A stretch of 64,000 nt of DNA from Phycisphaerae bacterium RAS1 (GTDB lineage: Bacteria > Planctomycetota > Phycisphaerae > UBA1845 > Fen-1342), in the NCBI GenBank assembly GCA_007859745.1, contig SMLU01000001.1, forward strand, positions 2,914,001 through 2,978,000. Direction: 5' to 3'. This document shows positions 51,455 through 59,432 of the stretch, piece by piece. Both the position numbers and the translations under genes were made by a program. The notes under the pieces are model-generated. The model saw nothing but the letters and a program-made list of their open reading frames with translations, did not search any database and was not told where the DNA came from. Numbering within the stretch: the stretch's first letter is position 1; every line of letters starts with the position of its first letter.

Positions 51455-52005
51455 GTCAGCCATCCTCCGCAGTAGTAGGTCAGGAGCACGGCGATCGTCC
51501 CGGCAGTCAGGGGGACGCCGTAAGGAAGCAACTGGCTCGTGTTCCCGAACGTCTTGGCGCCGCCGAACTCGCCGAAGGCGGTGTCGAGGCGCTTCATCTT
51601 GGTCATGATGGTCTGCAGGTTTGCCAGGGCGTGGACGGCGCGGTTGGTGGAGACAATCATCACCACCGCCGCAATACCGCCGATAATCGCTCCGGCCGCG
51701 AAGCTGATGAGCGTCAGCCACGGCCCGAGCCAGGCGCCGATGGCCGCCATGAGCTTGACGTCGCCGGCGCCCATGCCGTGCATGACCCACGGCACGATCA
51801 GCACGCAGAAGCCGACCAGCAGGCCGGCCAGGCCCCAGCCCACGCCGTTCACGCCGAAACACGCGAACTGTGCGCCCAGGCCGGTGACGGCGATGGCCGC
51901 ATTGAGCCAGTTGGGGACGCGCCGCTCGGCGAAGTCGATCCAGGACGCATAGAGCGTGGCCGGGATCAGCAGAGCCAGTGTCAGTTCCCAGTACCCGAAG
52001 TTCAT
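51451..52005 (-). CDS. A24-family prepilin peptidase (TadV/CpaA-like)
   Basis: The 184-residue integral membrane protein processes Flp-type prepilins. Both catalytic aspartates are visible: D24 in YASWIDFAERRVPN and D82 in HGMGAGDVKLMAAIGAW (the GxGD motif). About six helices are predicted (LALLIPATLYASW, GLAGLLVGFCVLIVPWVM, ISFAAGAIIGGIAAVVMI and others). It lacks the methyltransferase domain of larger PilD enzymes, as usual for TadV/CpaA. Its likely substrate is the Flp pilin encoded at 52328. AGGG precedes the ATG by 6 nt. Confidence 0.93.
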   Translation of the reverse strand: MNFGYWELTLALLIPATLYASWIDFAERRVPNWLNAAIAVTGLGAQFACFGVNGVGWGLAGLLVGFCVLIVPWVMHGMGAGDVKLMAAIGAWLGPWLTLISFAAGAIIGGIAAVVMIVSTNRAVHALANLQTIMTKMKRLDTAFGEFGGAKTFGNTSQLLPYGVPLTAGTIAVLLTYYCGGWLT

Positions 52006-52044
52006 GCGCTGCCCTTTTTGCTGTCGTGTTCCGAAGGACTCTGA

Positions 52045-52195
52045 TCCGAGTCGCGACCGTGAGGGCGGGTTCTCCGAGCCGCGGCTGCGAGGAAGCTGAT
52101 TCTCCGAGCCGCGACCGTAAGGCAGCGGGTTTTCCGAGCCGCGACCGTAAAGGGGCGGTCCGCGGAAAACCGCTCCCTTACGGTCGCGGCTCCGA
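52045..52195. repeat. Cluster of CCGAGCCGCGACCGTAAGG repeats
   Basis: Four direct copies (GAGTCGCGACCGTGAGGGCG, GAGCCGCGGCTGCGAGGAAG, GAGCCGCGACCGTAAGGCAG, GAGCCGCGACCGTAAAGGGG) followed by one inverted copy (CCGCTCCCTTACGGTCGCGG). They lie in the 322-nt space between flp pilin and prepilin peptidase, where they could reduce read-through. Confidence 0.88.
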
Positions 52196-52327
52196 TGGGC
52201 GTTTTCGCGCGCCGCCCGAAGCGTTATCGAACGCCGCGGGACAGAGCGTGAGAAGAGAGGCGACGGCGGTCGCCGCGTCCTGCGGCGCCGCCGTCCGATT
52301 GCCCCTCGATCGCGCGAGCGCCGCCGA

Positions 52328-52510
52328 CTACGTGCCGTCGGGCAGAGCGCCTTCCACGTTGGTGAAGATCGTGTTCACCTTGTTGCCCAGCAGCGTAATC
52401 GCCGCCAGAGCAACGATGATGATCAGCGCGAGCATGACCGCGTATTCCGTCGCGGTCGGACCGTCTTCGCTGACCAGGAACTGCTTCACGCGGTTCTTCA
52501 GAGCGTTCAT
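52328..52510 (-). CDS. Flp/Fap pilin
   Basis: The 60-residue product is a type IVb Flp pilin. The prepeptide ends at SEDG (residue 17), followed by PTATEYAVMLALIIIVALAA, where the Glu at the fifth position and the hydrophobic stretch match the Flp motif. The mature pilin would be about 43 residues and form the Tad pilus that mediates tight adherence. It has AAGGAA before the ATG. The prepilin peptidase and TadE genes follow on the same strand; the ATPase and secretin genes of the Tad system are elsewhere. Confidence 0.93.
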   Translation of the reverse strand: MNALKNRVKQFLVSEDGPTATEYAVMLALIIIVALAAITLLGNKVNTIFTNVEGALPDGT

Positions 52511-52920
52511 CCTGTTCCTTCCTTTCTGCGTACCTGCGGCCGCGGCTGCCGAGTCCTTCGGCGTCTGACCACATCAGCCGATTCCTGTCGCCCGGTTTCC
52601 CTCTCCGGACAGCACGGGCAGCGACACGCCGCCCTTCCGATGCGCCCGCGTCCATTCGAGCGTCTGGGGGGCCGATCCATGGTCCCTGTGGCCGCGACCA
52701 CCGGAACATCCGGTGCGCTGCCGTCACGCGCCCAGCGACGCGCAACACCGAGAGTCTTCGAAACGGATGACGCCCGGGCAAACCCGCGCAGGAAAAAACT
52801 GTGGTCCCCCGATCAGCGCGCCGATAAAGCACCGCCCTTGCCGCCCGGCGCTCCCCGACAACGATTCACGGACGAGCCGCTACGACACTGGAAGCTATCC
52901 CAGAACCCGGTTTTCGATCC
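52511..52920. other. Intergenic region without a supportable gene
   Basis: Between the flp start and a hairpin repeat. Open frames exist only as antisense or shadow frames without ribosome-binding sites or recognisable motifs. It must contain the flp promoter, but no clear -35/-10 pair was found. Confidence 0.5.
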
Positions 52921-52979
52921 GAGCCGCGCGCGTCAGCAAGCGGTTCTTGTGTTTCCGCTCCCTCACGGTCGCGGCTCGG
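52921..52979. repeat. GAGCCGCGCGCGTCAGCAAG hairpin repeat
   Basis: Near copy of 13099-13157. It is enclosed by AAGCTATCCC (52891-52901) and GGGATAGCTT (52989-52999), which add a second outer stem. Confidence 0.82.
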
Positions 52980-52999
52980 AAAGAGATTTGGGATAGCTT

Positions 53000-53400
53000 T
53001 TAGGGGCACTCACACACGCCGGTCAGGATGCAGTCCACAAACGTGTTGATGTCCAGCACGTTGATCGCGCCGTCGCAGTTCACATCTCCCAGCACGCCGA
53101 TGTTGACCCCCAGGTAGTACTCGGCCGTATTGTGCTTCTCGGCGTTCCAGTCGATCACCGCGCGGTCGTACGCCCGTAGCCGCAGCGTGTAGGCGCAGGA
53201 CGGCAGCGCGCGGGCATCCCAGTATCCGAGCGTATTACCGCTGACCGGCGTTCCGCTGCTGTTGATGAGATGCCAGACTCAAAGTTGATCTGCGGGCAAT
53301 CAGCCCGCGACGGGGCCGACAGGCAGAGCAACTCGAACGCCAGAAGTGCCCACGTGCCAACGGTTTGTAACGATTCGAATCGGGAACGATGCCGCAACAT
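53000..53400 (-). pseudogene. Truncated, frameshifted secreted protein with dockerin-like calcium repeat
   Basis: An ATG at 53400 with AAGGAG 7 nt upstream starts a signal peptide (VGTWALLAFELLCLSAPSRA). About 40 codons later the frame is lost. In the next frame the sequence continues WHLINSSGTPVSGNTLGYWD, CAYTLRLRAYDRAVIDWNAE, then GVLGDVNCDGAINVLDINTF and VDCILTGVCECP, ending in TAA at 53000-53002. The last part is a dockerin-like calcium-binding repeat common at the C-terminus of planctomycete exported proteins. The order suggests an internal deletion plus frameshift in a once larger gene. Confidence 0.78.
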
Positions 53401-53591
53401 GATCGTGCTCCTTCCGTCTGCGAAATGTCCGTCGACATCCCCCGGTTGAAGCTCAGCCCGGCGCAGTGTCCACGCCGGGCGGCGCGAGCGCGCCACTACC
53501 TTAACCATGCCCGCGCGCCATGCGGAGGCAGTTTTTCCTCTGGCACGGATGTTGCTTTCGCCGTGCGGCTCGCCGGTGCTCAGATCACGAA

Positions 53592-53597
53592 TACAAT
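53592..53597 (+). promoter_or_regulatory. -10 box TACAAT upstream of the pterin dehydratase gene
   Basis: TACAAT 26 nt before the ATG; a -35 is not obvious. Confidence 0.35.
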
Positions 53598-53623
53598 CCC
53601 GCGTCTGGCCGAAAGGAGGCCCC

Positions 53624-53959
53624 ATGTCCGAACTCGCACAGCGAAAATGCGTACCCTGCCAGGGCGGCACGCCGCCGCTCCTTCCCGAAGCCTCGCGCAC
53701 GCTCCAGAGCCAGTTGGGCGGCGGCTGGCAGGTGCAGCAGAATCACCACTTGGAGAAGACGTTCGCATTCCCGGATTTCGTAAGCGCCCTGAAATTCGTC
53801 AACCGCGCCGGCGAAGTCGCTGAGGCGGAGGGCCACCACCCGGATGTGTTCCTTGCCTGGGGCAAGGTCGGGTTCAAGATATGGACGCACAAGATCGATG
53901 GACTGACCGAAAGTGATTTCGTGCTCGCGGCCAAGATTGAGCGGCTGGCGGAGCGATAG
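53624..53959 (+). CDS. 4a-hydroxytetrahydrobiopterin dehydratase (PCD/DCoH-like)
   Basis: The 111-residue protein matches pterin-4a-carbinolamine dehydratases, which recycle the pterin cofactor of aromatic amino acid hydroxylases. Signatures are GGWQVQQNHHLEKTFAFPDF, VSALKFVNRAGEVAEAEGHH, and PDVFLAWGKVGFKIWTHKID with the catalytic HHP (EGHHPDV). The C-terminus GLTESDFVLAAKIERLAER is typical. AAAGGAGG precedes the ATG by 4 nt. No phenylalanine hydroxylase gene is adjacent, so a role in molybdopterin or folate-related pterin recycling is possible. Confidence 0.93.
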   Translation: MSELAQRKCVPCQGGTPPLLPEASRTLQSQLGGGWQVQQNHHLEKTFAFPDFVSALKFVNRAGEVAEAEGHHPDVFLAWGKVGFKIWTHKIDGLTESDFVLAAKIERLAER

Positions 53960-53960
53960 C

Positions 53961-54025
53961 GGGTGAAACGGGCATCCTGCCCGTTTCTTAAGACCGCGGG
54001 GACGGGCGACACGCCCGTCCCACCC
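53961..54025. repeat. Double hairpin repeat (GGGTGAAACGGGCATCCTGC)
   Basis: Copy of the ten-member family directly after the pterin dehydratase stop. Confidence 0.86.
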
Positions 54026-54089
54026 AAATGCCCGTGGCACGGCGGGACGCCCGCACTCCCCATGGCACTCCCCCCGTTTGAGGGTTCAC

Positions 54090-55307
54090 GTGTTTCTTGC
54101 GATTCTTTTTGGATTGCCGCTCGCCGGGCTTTTTTGGTGGTGGCATTCGGATTCCGAGCTGCGCCGCGCCGGGTTCTCAGGGCGCTGGCGAATGACCCTG
54201 GCCGCGTTTTGTCTGACAGTGCTCGCGTCATATCTCGCGATCGTCGGCGGTCGAATCACGGGAATGGGAAACGCGCTGCCGCTGCCGGCGTTCATCATCA
54301 GCTATATCTGGTACCTGATCGCGCTTCCGCCGGCCTTGGCCCTGGTCGTGCTCTATTCAGCCGCCGTGCGGACGTTCTCACGCCGTCCGCCCGCCGCGGC
54401 GGAATCACGCGAGCCCGCAGGCGATAGATCGCCCGGCGCTGCGGTTCAGCCTGGCGCAGTCGTCTCCACCCGGCGACAAGTGCTGGCGGCGGGCGTGGTG
54501 TCGGCCGCACCGCTTTTCACCGGCGGCGCGTCGATCCTGGCGGCGATGCAGCGCGAGTCGTTCCGAATCCGGCGCATCGACGTGCCGCTGGCGGGGCTGC
54601 CGCCGGCGCTGGACGGACTCACGATTGCGCACGTCAGCGACATCCACATCGGCCGCTTCACGAACGGTCTCGTGCTGCGGCGCATCGTCGAGCAAACCAA
54701 CGCGCTGCGGGCCGACCTGGTGCTCATGACCGGCGACCTCATCGACCACGCGCTTTCCGACCTTCCGGCGGGGATCGACCTGCTGCGCCGGCTCGACGCA
54801 AAACACGGCGTGTACCTGTGCGAGGGCAATCACGATCTCTTCGAGAGCCGTGCGGCGTTCGAGGATGGCGTGCGCGGCGCCGGGCTTAGCCTGCTGCTCA
54901 ATGAATCGAAATCGATGACGGTGCGGGGCGAAGCGCTGCGGATTCTCGGATTGCGCTGGGGTGGATTCAGGCACGATCGCTCCGCGCCCGTCGATCAAGA
55001 CCTGGCGGAAACGCTGCGTCGCGCGTCCGGCGCGGATTTCACGTTGCTGCTGGCGCACCACCCGCACATTTTCGACGCCGCCGCAGCCGCGGGCGTTCCG
55101 CTGACCCTGGCCGGCCACACGCACGGCGGTCAGCTCATGCTGACGCCCGAACTCGGGGCAGGGCCGCTGCTCTTCAAGTACTGGTCGGGTTTGTATCGGC
55201 AAGGCGCGTCGGCGCTCGTGGTATCCAACGGCGTGGGAAACTGGTTCCCGCTGCGCGTCAACGCCCCGGCGGAGATCATTCATCTTTCGTTGCGGCGCCT
55301 GGCATAG
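54090..55307 (+). CDS. Membrane-bound YkuE-like metallophosphoesterase
   Basis: The product of about 405 residues has three N-terminal membrane helices (AILFGLPLAGLFWWW, MTLAAFCLTVLASYLAIVGG, FIISYIWYLIALPPALALVV), then a Tat-like stretch (STRRQVLAAGVVSAAPLFTG) and a calcineurin-type phosphoesterase domain. Metal ligands are in IAHVSDIHIGRF, LMTGDLIDHALS, YLCEGNHDLFES, LLLAHHPHIFD and LAGHTHGGQL. Related enzymes act on phospholipids or UDP-sugars on the outer face. The GTG at 54090 with GAGGG 5 nt upstream is preferred over a TTG at 54078. Confidence 0.88.
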   Translation: MFLAILFGLPLAGLFWWWHSDSELRRAGFSGRWRMTLAAFCLTVLASYLAIVGGRITGMGNALPLPAFIISYIWYLIALPPALALVVLYSAAVRTFSRRPPAAAESREPAGDRSPGAAVQPGAVVSTRRQVLAAGVVSAAPLFTGGASILAAMQRESFRIRRIDVPLAGLPPALDGLTIAHVSDIHIGRFTNGLVLRRIVEQTNALRADLVLMTGDLIDHALSDLPAGIDLLRRLDAKHGVYLCEGNHDLFESRAAFEDGVRGAGLSLLLNESKSMTVRGEALRILGLRWGGFRHDRSAPVDQDLAETLRRASGADFTLLLAHHPHIFDAAAAAGVPLTLAGHTHGGQLMLTPELGAGPLLFKYWSGLYRQGASALVVSNGVGNWFPLRVNAPAEIIHLSLRRLA

Positions 55308-55424
55308 CGGCCGGTGACTTCCGGCGTCCTTCCAAGAGCTTACGCCCAGGGCTACAGTTCGTCGCGCATACGAGCCTGCGAGAAAAACCGGAAAGCGCGG
55401 GCGTCCGAGCCTGAGAACTTCTTC

Positions 55425-55488
55425 GGGTGGAGCGGGCATCTAGTCCGTTCCTGACACCTCGGGGACGGGCGAGACGCCCGTCCCACCC
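55425..55488. repeat. Double hairpin repeat (GGGTGGAGCGGGCATCTAGT)
   Basis: Decayed first hairpin and intact second hairpin (GACGGGCGAGACGCCCGTC), just before the hexosaminidase gene. Confidence 0.84.
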
Positions 55489-55500
55489 AAAGGTGCCCGC

Positions 55501-57348
55501 ATGGTCCGATTGATCGCGATCCTCATTGTCACCTCGTCGGGTCTCGTCGCAGCCGGCCAACCGTCGCCGGTCGATCTCGTTCCGCGGCCAGTTCACGCCG
55601 AGTTGCACGACGGCTCGTTCGAAATCGGCCCGGCCACACCGATCCTCGTTGCGTCAAGCCTCCCTGAGGCCCGAGGAGTTGCAGAGTATCTCCGTGACCA
55701 ACTCAAGAAACGGACCGGACTTTCACCCGCCATCAAATCGGTAGAGCCGCTGGCCGTTTCGGACGGCGCGATCACGTTGATGATCGGTCTGCGCAGCGAG
55801 GCGCGAATGGAAGCACTCCAGTGCGACCTGCTTGTACGCCGCGAACGGGCCCTCATCGTTTCGTCGACGACCGAGAGTGCATTCCACGGCGTGCAGACAT
55901 TCCTCCAGCTGCTTGATCGCAAAAGTCCGCAGGGGGCAGCCGCGAACTGGCACGTGCCAAGCATAAGCATCCGGGATTTTCCGCGCTACCCGCACCGCGG
56001 CATGCTGCTCGACTGCGGCCGGCATTTTATGGACAAGGCGTTCGTCAAGCGCTACATTGACCTGCTGGCATTTCACAAGATGAACGTCCTGCACTGGCAT
56101 CTCACCGAAGACCAGGGCTGGCGAATCGAAATCCGGAAGTACCCGAAGCTGACCGAAATCGGCGCCTGGCGAAAAGCCCGCGATGACGAAAAGCCGACCC
56201 GCGGCGATCTCTACGGCGGTTTCTACACGCAGGAGGACGTCCGCGAGATCGTCGCCTACGCCAAGTCGCGGTTTGTCATCGTCATCCCTGAAATCGAGAT
56301 GCCCGGCCACTGCCTCGCGGCTCTCGCCAGCTATCCGGAGCTGTCCTGCAACGGCACGCCGCTGGCCGTCGGTCGTGAATGGGGCGTCATCGAGGACGTC
56401 TACTGCGCCGGCAACGAGCGCGTCTTCGAGTTCCTTCAGGATGTCCTGAGCGAGGTGCTCGAGCTTTTCCCGTCTGAGCTCATCCACATCGGCGGCGACG
56501 AGTGCCCCAAGAAGCGCTGGCAGCAGTGCCTCAAATGCCAGTTCCGCATGCGGGCCGAAGGGCTGAAGGACGAGCACGAGCTGCAAAGCTACTTCATCCG
56601 CCGAGTCGAGAAGTTCCTGAACAGCCGCGGCCGTCGTCTGGTTGGCTGGGATGAAATACTCGAAGGGGGGTTGGCCCCCAACGCGACCGTACAGTCGTGG
56701 CGCGGCTTGGACGGCGCCATCGCCGCCGCCCGCAGCGGACACGACGTGATCTGCTCGCCGACCAGCCACTGCTACCTCGACTACCCGCAGGAACCCAACC
56801 CCGCCGCCCCGGAGTGGATGGGCTTCATCGATTTGAAGAAGGCATACTCATTCGTACCGGCGCCGCCGGACCTGACCGCAGAGCAGCTTCGCCACGTGCT
56901 GGGGCTGGAGGGCAATATCTGGACCGAGCGCGCCCCGCAGGAGCGCGTCGATCACCAGGTCTTTCCGCGGCTCTGCGCCCTGGCGGAGGTCGCCTGGTCA
57001 CCGGCGTCCACGCGCAACTGGGAGGATTTCGAACGCCGCATGCGGACGCACTATCGGCGGCTGGACGAGCTGGGCGTGACGTACTGCGTTCCGGCTCCGC
57101 GCGTGGTGGTGGACGGCAAGCCGCTTGGCGATCCGGCGGCGATTCCAGCCTCCGCCGAGATCATGCTCGAAAACCCGTTTCACGCCGGCGAGATTCGGTT
57201 CACGCTCGACGGCTCGGAGCCGGAAAAGGACAGCCCGGCATACGCCCGCAGCTTCGAGCTGGATCGCCCGCTCCGGCTCCGCGCCGCAACCTGGCTGCCC
57301 GGCGGCAACCACAGCGATTCAATAGACATCCGGCTGACGCCGAAGTAA
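55501..57348 (+). CDS. GH20 beta-N-acetylhexosaminidase
   Basis: The 615-residue exported enzyme removes N-acetylglucosamine or N-acetylgalactosamine residues from glycans, chitin fragments or peptidoglycan. It has a signal peptide (IAILIVTSSGLVAAG), a GH20b N-domain (about 25-150), and a GH20 catalytic barrel: FPRYPHRGMLLDCGRHFMDK, HWHLTEDQGWRIEIRKYPKL, EIEMPGHCLAALASYPELSC and the catalytic pair D333-E334 in LIHIGGDECPKKRW. The C-terminus (NPFHAGEIRFTLDGSEPEKD) resembles a chitobiase C-terminal domain. It probably feeds amino sugars to catabolism. Confidence 0.95.
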   Translation: MVRLIAILIVTSSGLVAAGQPSPVDLVPRPVHAELHDGSFEIGPATPILVASSLPEARGVAEYLRDQLKKRTGLSPAIKSVEPLAVSDGAITLMIGLRSEARMEALQCDLLVRRERALIVSSTTESAFHGVQTFLQLLDRKSPQGAAANWHVPSISIRDFPRYPHRGMLLDCGRHFMDKAFVKRYIDLLAFHKMNVLHWHLTEDQGWRIEIRKYPKLTEIGAWRKARDDEKPTRGDLYGGFYTQEDVREIVAYAKSRFVIVIPEIEMPGHCLAALASYPELSCNGTPLAVGREWGVIEDVYCAGNERVFEFLQDVLSEVLELFPSELIHIGGDECPKKRWQQCLKCQFRMRAEGLKDEHELQSYFIRRVEKFLNSRGRRLVGWDEILEGGLAPNATVQSWRGLDGAIAAARSGHDVICSPTSHCYLDYPQEPNPAAPEWMGFIDLKKAYSFVPAPPDLTAEQLRHVLGLEGNIWTERAPQERVDHQVFPRLCALAEVAWSPASTRNWEDFERRMRTHYRRLDELGVTYCVPAPRVVVDGKPLGDPAAIPASAEIMLENPFHAGEIRFTLDGSEPEKDSPAYARSFELDRPLRLRAATWLPGGNHSDSIDIRLTPK

Positions 57349-57382
57349 CGCAGATTCTGGCAGGCTCGGGGGGCATTTCTGT

Positions 57383-57479
57383 CCGAACCCGCCGCGCCAA
57401 GCGGCGGGTCGACGATCGTAGGCAAGCTGCGCCGCAGAGGCCGGGGACGTCACCCCGCCGCTTGGCGCGGCGGGTTCGG
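57383..57479. repeat. Long inverted repeat, CCGAACCCGCCGC...family
   Basis: Arms CCGAACCCGCCGCGCCAAGC and GCTTGGCGCGGCGGGTTCGG with CGGGGTGACG/GTCGACG inner ends, right after the hexosaminidase gene. Confidence 0.86.
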
Positions 57480-57530
57480 AACCCCCCAGCCGGGACGTCT
57501 GCCAAGAAGTTCGGCCGCGCCCTTAACTCG

Positions 57531-57557
57531 CTGTGAACAGGTAATTTGTGTTCACAG
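57531..57557. repeat. 8-bp inverted repeat CTGTGAAC...GTTCACAG
   Basis: Perfect stem of 8 with an 11-nt spacer, overlapping the -35 of the predicted ribE promoter. Possible operator; no FMN riboswitch was recognised. Confidence 0.5.
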
Positions 57558-57579
57558 TCGCGTTCAACCCAACTAACAT
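57551..57579 (+). promoter_or_regulatory. Promoter TTCACA-N17-TAACAT of the ribE-pdxA operon
   Basis: -35 TTCACA at 57551-57556, spacer 17, -10 TAACAT at 57574-57579. Its -35 overlaps the CTGTGAAC palindrome. Confidence 0.45.
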
Positions 57580-57640
57580 AGAGCAGGATAGGTATGCAGT
57601 GGCCCGCCGCACGGAGCGGCAGGTCGTCTGGAGGCTTTTG

Positions 57641-58300
57641 GTGTTTTCCGGAATCGTCGAAGCCGTCGCGCCGATCGTCGCCGTTCGGGGCACTCCCGCG
57701 GGACATCGGCTTGATTTGCGCCTCGGCGAGCTCCTGGATGAACTGACGCTCGGCGCTTCGATTGCGATCAACGGCTGCTGCCTCACGCTGGCTGCCGCAC
57801 GGGGTGGAGTGGGCGGCTTCGACGTGGTTCCGGAGACCTGGCGGCTGACAAACCTGAAGGACCTCGGGAGCGGCGCGCGCGTGAACGTCGAGCGCAGCCT
57901 GCGCATCGGCGACCGCATTGATGGGCATTTCGTTCAGGGACACGTGGACGCGCTGGGCACGGTTGAGCGCGTCGAGCGCGCCGGCGCGGAATGGAAACTG
58001 TGGATCGCCGCCCCGCACGACGTGATGCGGCTGGTGGCGCGCAAGGGGTCGATCGCCGTGGACGGCGTCAGCCTGACCGTCGTTGACGTCGACGATTCGC
58101 GCTTTTCGGTGGCGCTCATTCCCACGACGCTGGAGCGGACGGTGCTGGGCGCGCGGCGCGCGGGCGATCGCGTCAATCTCGAAACCGACCTCGTCGCGCG
58201 AACAGTCGTGCGCTGGCTGGAGACCGCGCACACGGACGAAAGCGCGCGGCCGTCGCGGGTCACGCTCCAGCGCCTGCGCGAAGCGGGGTTTGTCGCATGA
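57641..58300 (+). CDS. ribE: Riboflavin synthase (alpha subunit)
   Basis: The 219-residue enzyme dismutates two 6,7-dimethyl-8-ribityllumazine molecules to riboflavin. It contains two homologous lumazine-binding barrels: the first with FSGIVEAVAP and SIAINGCCLTLAA, the second with DGHFVQGHVDALGTVER and GSIAVDGVSLTVVDVDDS. Residue spacing and the LIPTTLERTVLGARRAGDRV end fit the family. The GTG at 57641 is chosen because riboflavin synthases start with (M)FSGIVE and GGAGG lies 6 nt upstream; the longer frame upstream lacks homology. Its stop overlaps the pdxA start by 4 nt. Confidence 0.94.
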   Translation: MFSGIVEAVAPIVAVRGTPAGHRLDLRLGELLDELTLGASIAINGCCLTLAAARGGVGGFDVVPETWRLTNLKDLGSGARVNVERSLRIGDRIDGHFVQGHVDALGTVERVERAGAEWKLWIAAPHDVMRLVARKGSIAVDGVSLTVVDVDDSRFSVALIPTTLERTVLGARRAGDRVNLETDLVARTVVRWLETAHTDESARPSRVTLQRLREAGFVA

Positions 58301-59358
58301 GCTCCCCCGCCGCCAACGGCCATGGCAACGGCGACCGGCCGCTGATCGGCATCTCGATGGGTGATCCGCTCGGCATCGGCCCGGAAGTGATCGTCAAGGC
58401 GCTGGCTGATCCGGACTTGCGCCGCCTGGCGCGCTACGTCATCTTTGGTCAGCACGAAGTGCTCGAAATCGCCGCCGACGCAAGCGAGATCAACCCCTTC
58501 TGGTGGCGCGAGCCGTACGACGGCGGGCCGCGCGTCGGCAGCGGCGTGCTTGTCGCCGATTTCGACGATCTGAACGTCGTGCCGCCGGGCGTCGAGCGCG
58601 GCCCCGACGCCGGCGCGGGCGTCGCGTCATTTCGTTTCGTGGACGAGGCGATTCGCTGCCTCAAGTGCGGCGCGATCGACGCGCTCGTGACCGCCCCGAT
58701 CTGCAAGGAAAGCTGGCTTTTGGCCAATCAGAAGTTCCCCGGCCACACCGAATTGCTGGCGACGCGCTTCGACCTGCGGCGCGTCACGATGGCCTTCGTC
58801 GCCGGCGCGCTTCGCGTGGCGCTGGCCAGCGCCCACATCCCGCTCTTCGAGCTTCGCAACCGCTTTACTATCGGCCTCGTGCATCAGCCGATCGACCTGC
58901 TTGATCACGCCCTGCGCGAATGGTTCGCCGTCGAGCAGCCGCACATCGGCGTGCTGGGCCTCAACCCGCACGCCGGCGAAAACGGCCTGCTCGGGGACGA
59001 GGAGCAGCGCATCATCGAGCCGGCCCTGACCATGGCCCGCAACGCGGGCATCCGCGTCAGCGGCCCGCTCCCGGCCGACACGGCCTTTACGCCCGATTCG
59101 CTGCGGCGCTATGACGGCATCGTGGCGATGTATCATGATCAGGGGCTGATCCCGGTCAAGATGAGCGCCTTCGATCGCGCCGTGAATGTCACGCTCGGCC
59201 TGCCGGCGATCCGCACCAGCCCGGATCACGGCACGGCGTTCGACATCGCCGGGAGGAACCGGGCCAATCCCTCGAGCATGATCGAGGCGATCCGTCTGGC
59301 GATCGATCTGGCCGCCGTGCGTCGCCGCCCCGCCTTGCCGGCGGCCGCAACGGCCTGA
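58297..59358 (+). CDS. pdxA: 4-hydroxythreonine-4-phosphate dehydrogenase
   Basis: PdxA oxidises 4-phosphohydroxy-L-threonine in the deoxyxylulose-dependent pyridoxal phosphate pathway. The 353 residues show GISMGDPLGIGPEVIVKALA, CLKCGAIDALVTAPICKESW, the metal-binding His in KFPGHTELLATRF, PLPADTAFTPDSLRRYDGIV and AMYHDQGLIPVKMSAFDRAV, then TLGLPAIRTSPDHGTAFDIA. The ATG overlaps the ribE stop (ATGA), so both are translated from one message and vitamin B2 and B6 synthesis are coupled in expression. Confidence 0.96.
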   Translation: MSSPAANGHGNGDRPLIGISMGDPLGIGPEVIVKALADPDLRRLARYVIFGQHEVLEIAADASEINPFWWREPYDGGPRVGSGVLVADFDDLNVVPPGVERGPDAGAGVASFRFVDEAIRCLKCGAIDALVTAPICKESWLLANQKFPGHTELLATRFDLRRVTMAFVAGALRVALASAHIPLFELRNRFTIGLVHQPIDLLDHALREWFAVEQPHIGVLGLNPHAGENGLLGDEEQRIIEPALTMARNAGIRVSGPLPADTAFTPDSLRRYDGIVAMYHDQGLIPVKMSAFDRAVNVTLGLPAIRTSPDHGTAFDIAGRNRANPSSMIEAIRLAIDLAAVRRRPALPAAATA

Positions 59359-59372
59359 GCGCCGTCGCTGGT

Positions 59373-59401
59373 TTGGCAGGGGCCGCGCCGCGTGGTAAAC
59401 T
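59373..59401 (+). promoter_or_regulatory. Promoter TTGGCA-N17-TAAACT of the PTS IIA gene
   Basis: -35 TTGGCA at 59373-59378, 17-nt spacer, -10 TAAACT at 59396-59401, about 31 nt before the ATG at 59433. Confidence 0.5.
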
Positions 59402-59432
59402 CCGCCCCCGTTCGGTTTCCCAAAGGACGACG

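Noticed and set aside
53000-53400. Cellulosomal dockerin
   Set aside because: Single planctomycete-style calcium repeat at a C-terminus, no cohesin or cellulase nearby, and the frame is broken.
57480-57640. FMN riboswitch before riboflavin synthase
   Set aside because: The conserved RFN-element sequence could not be recognised; only a short palindrome and a promoter-like pair are present.
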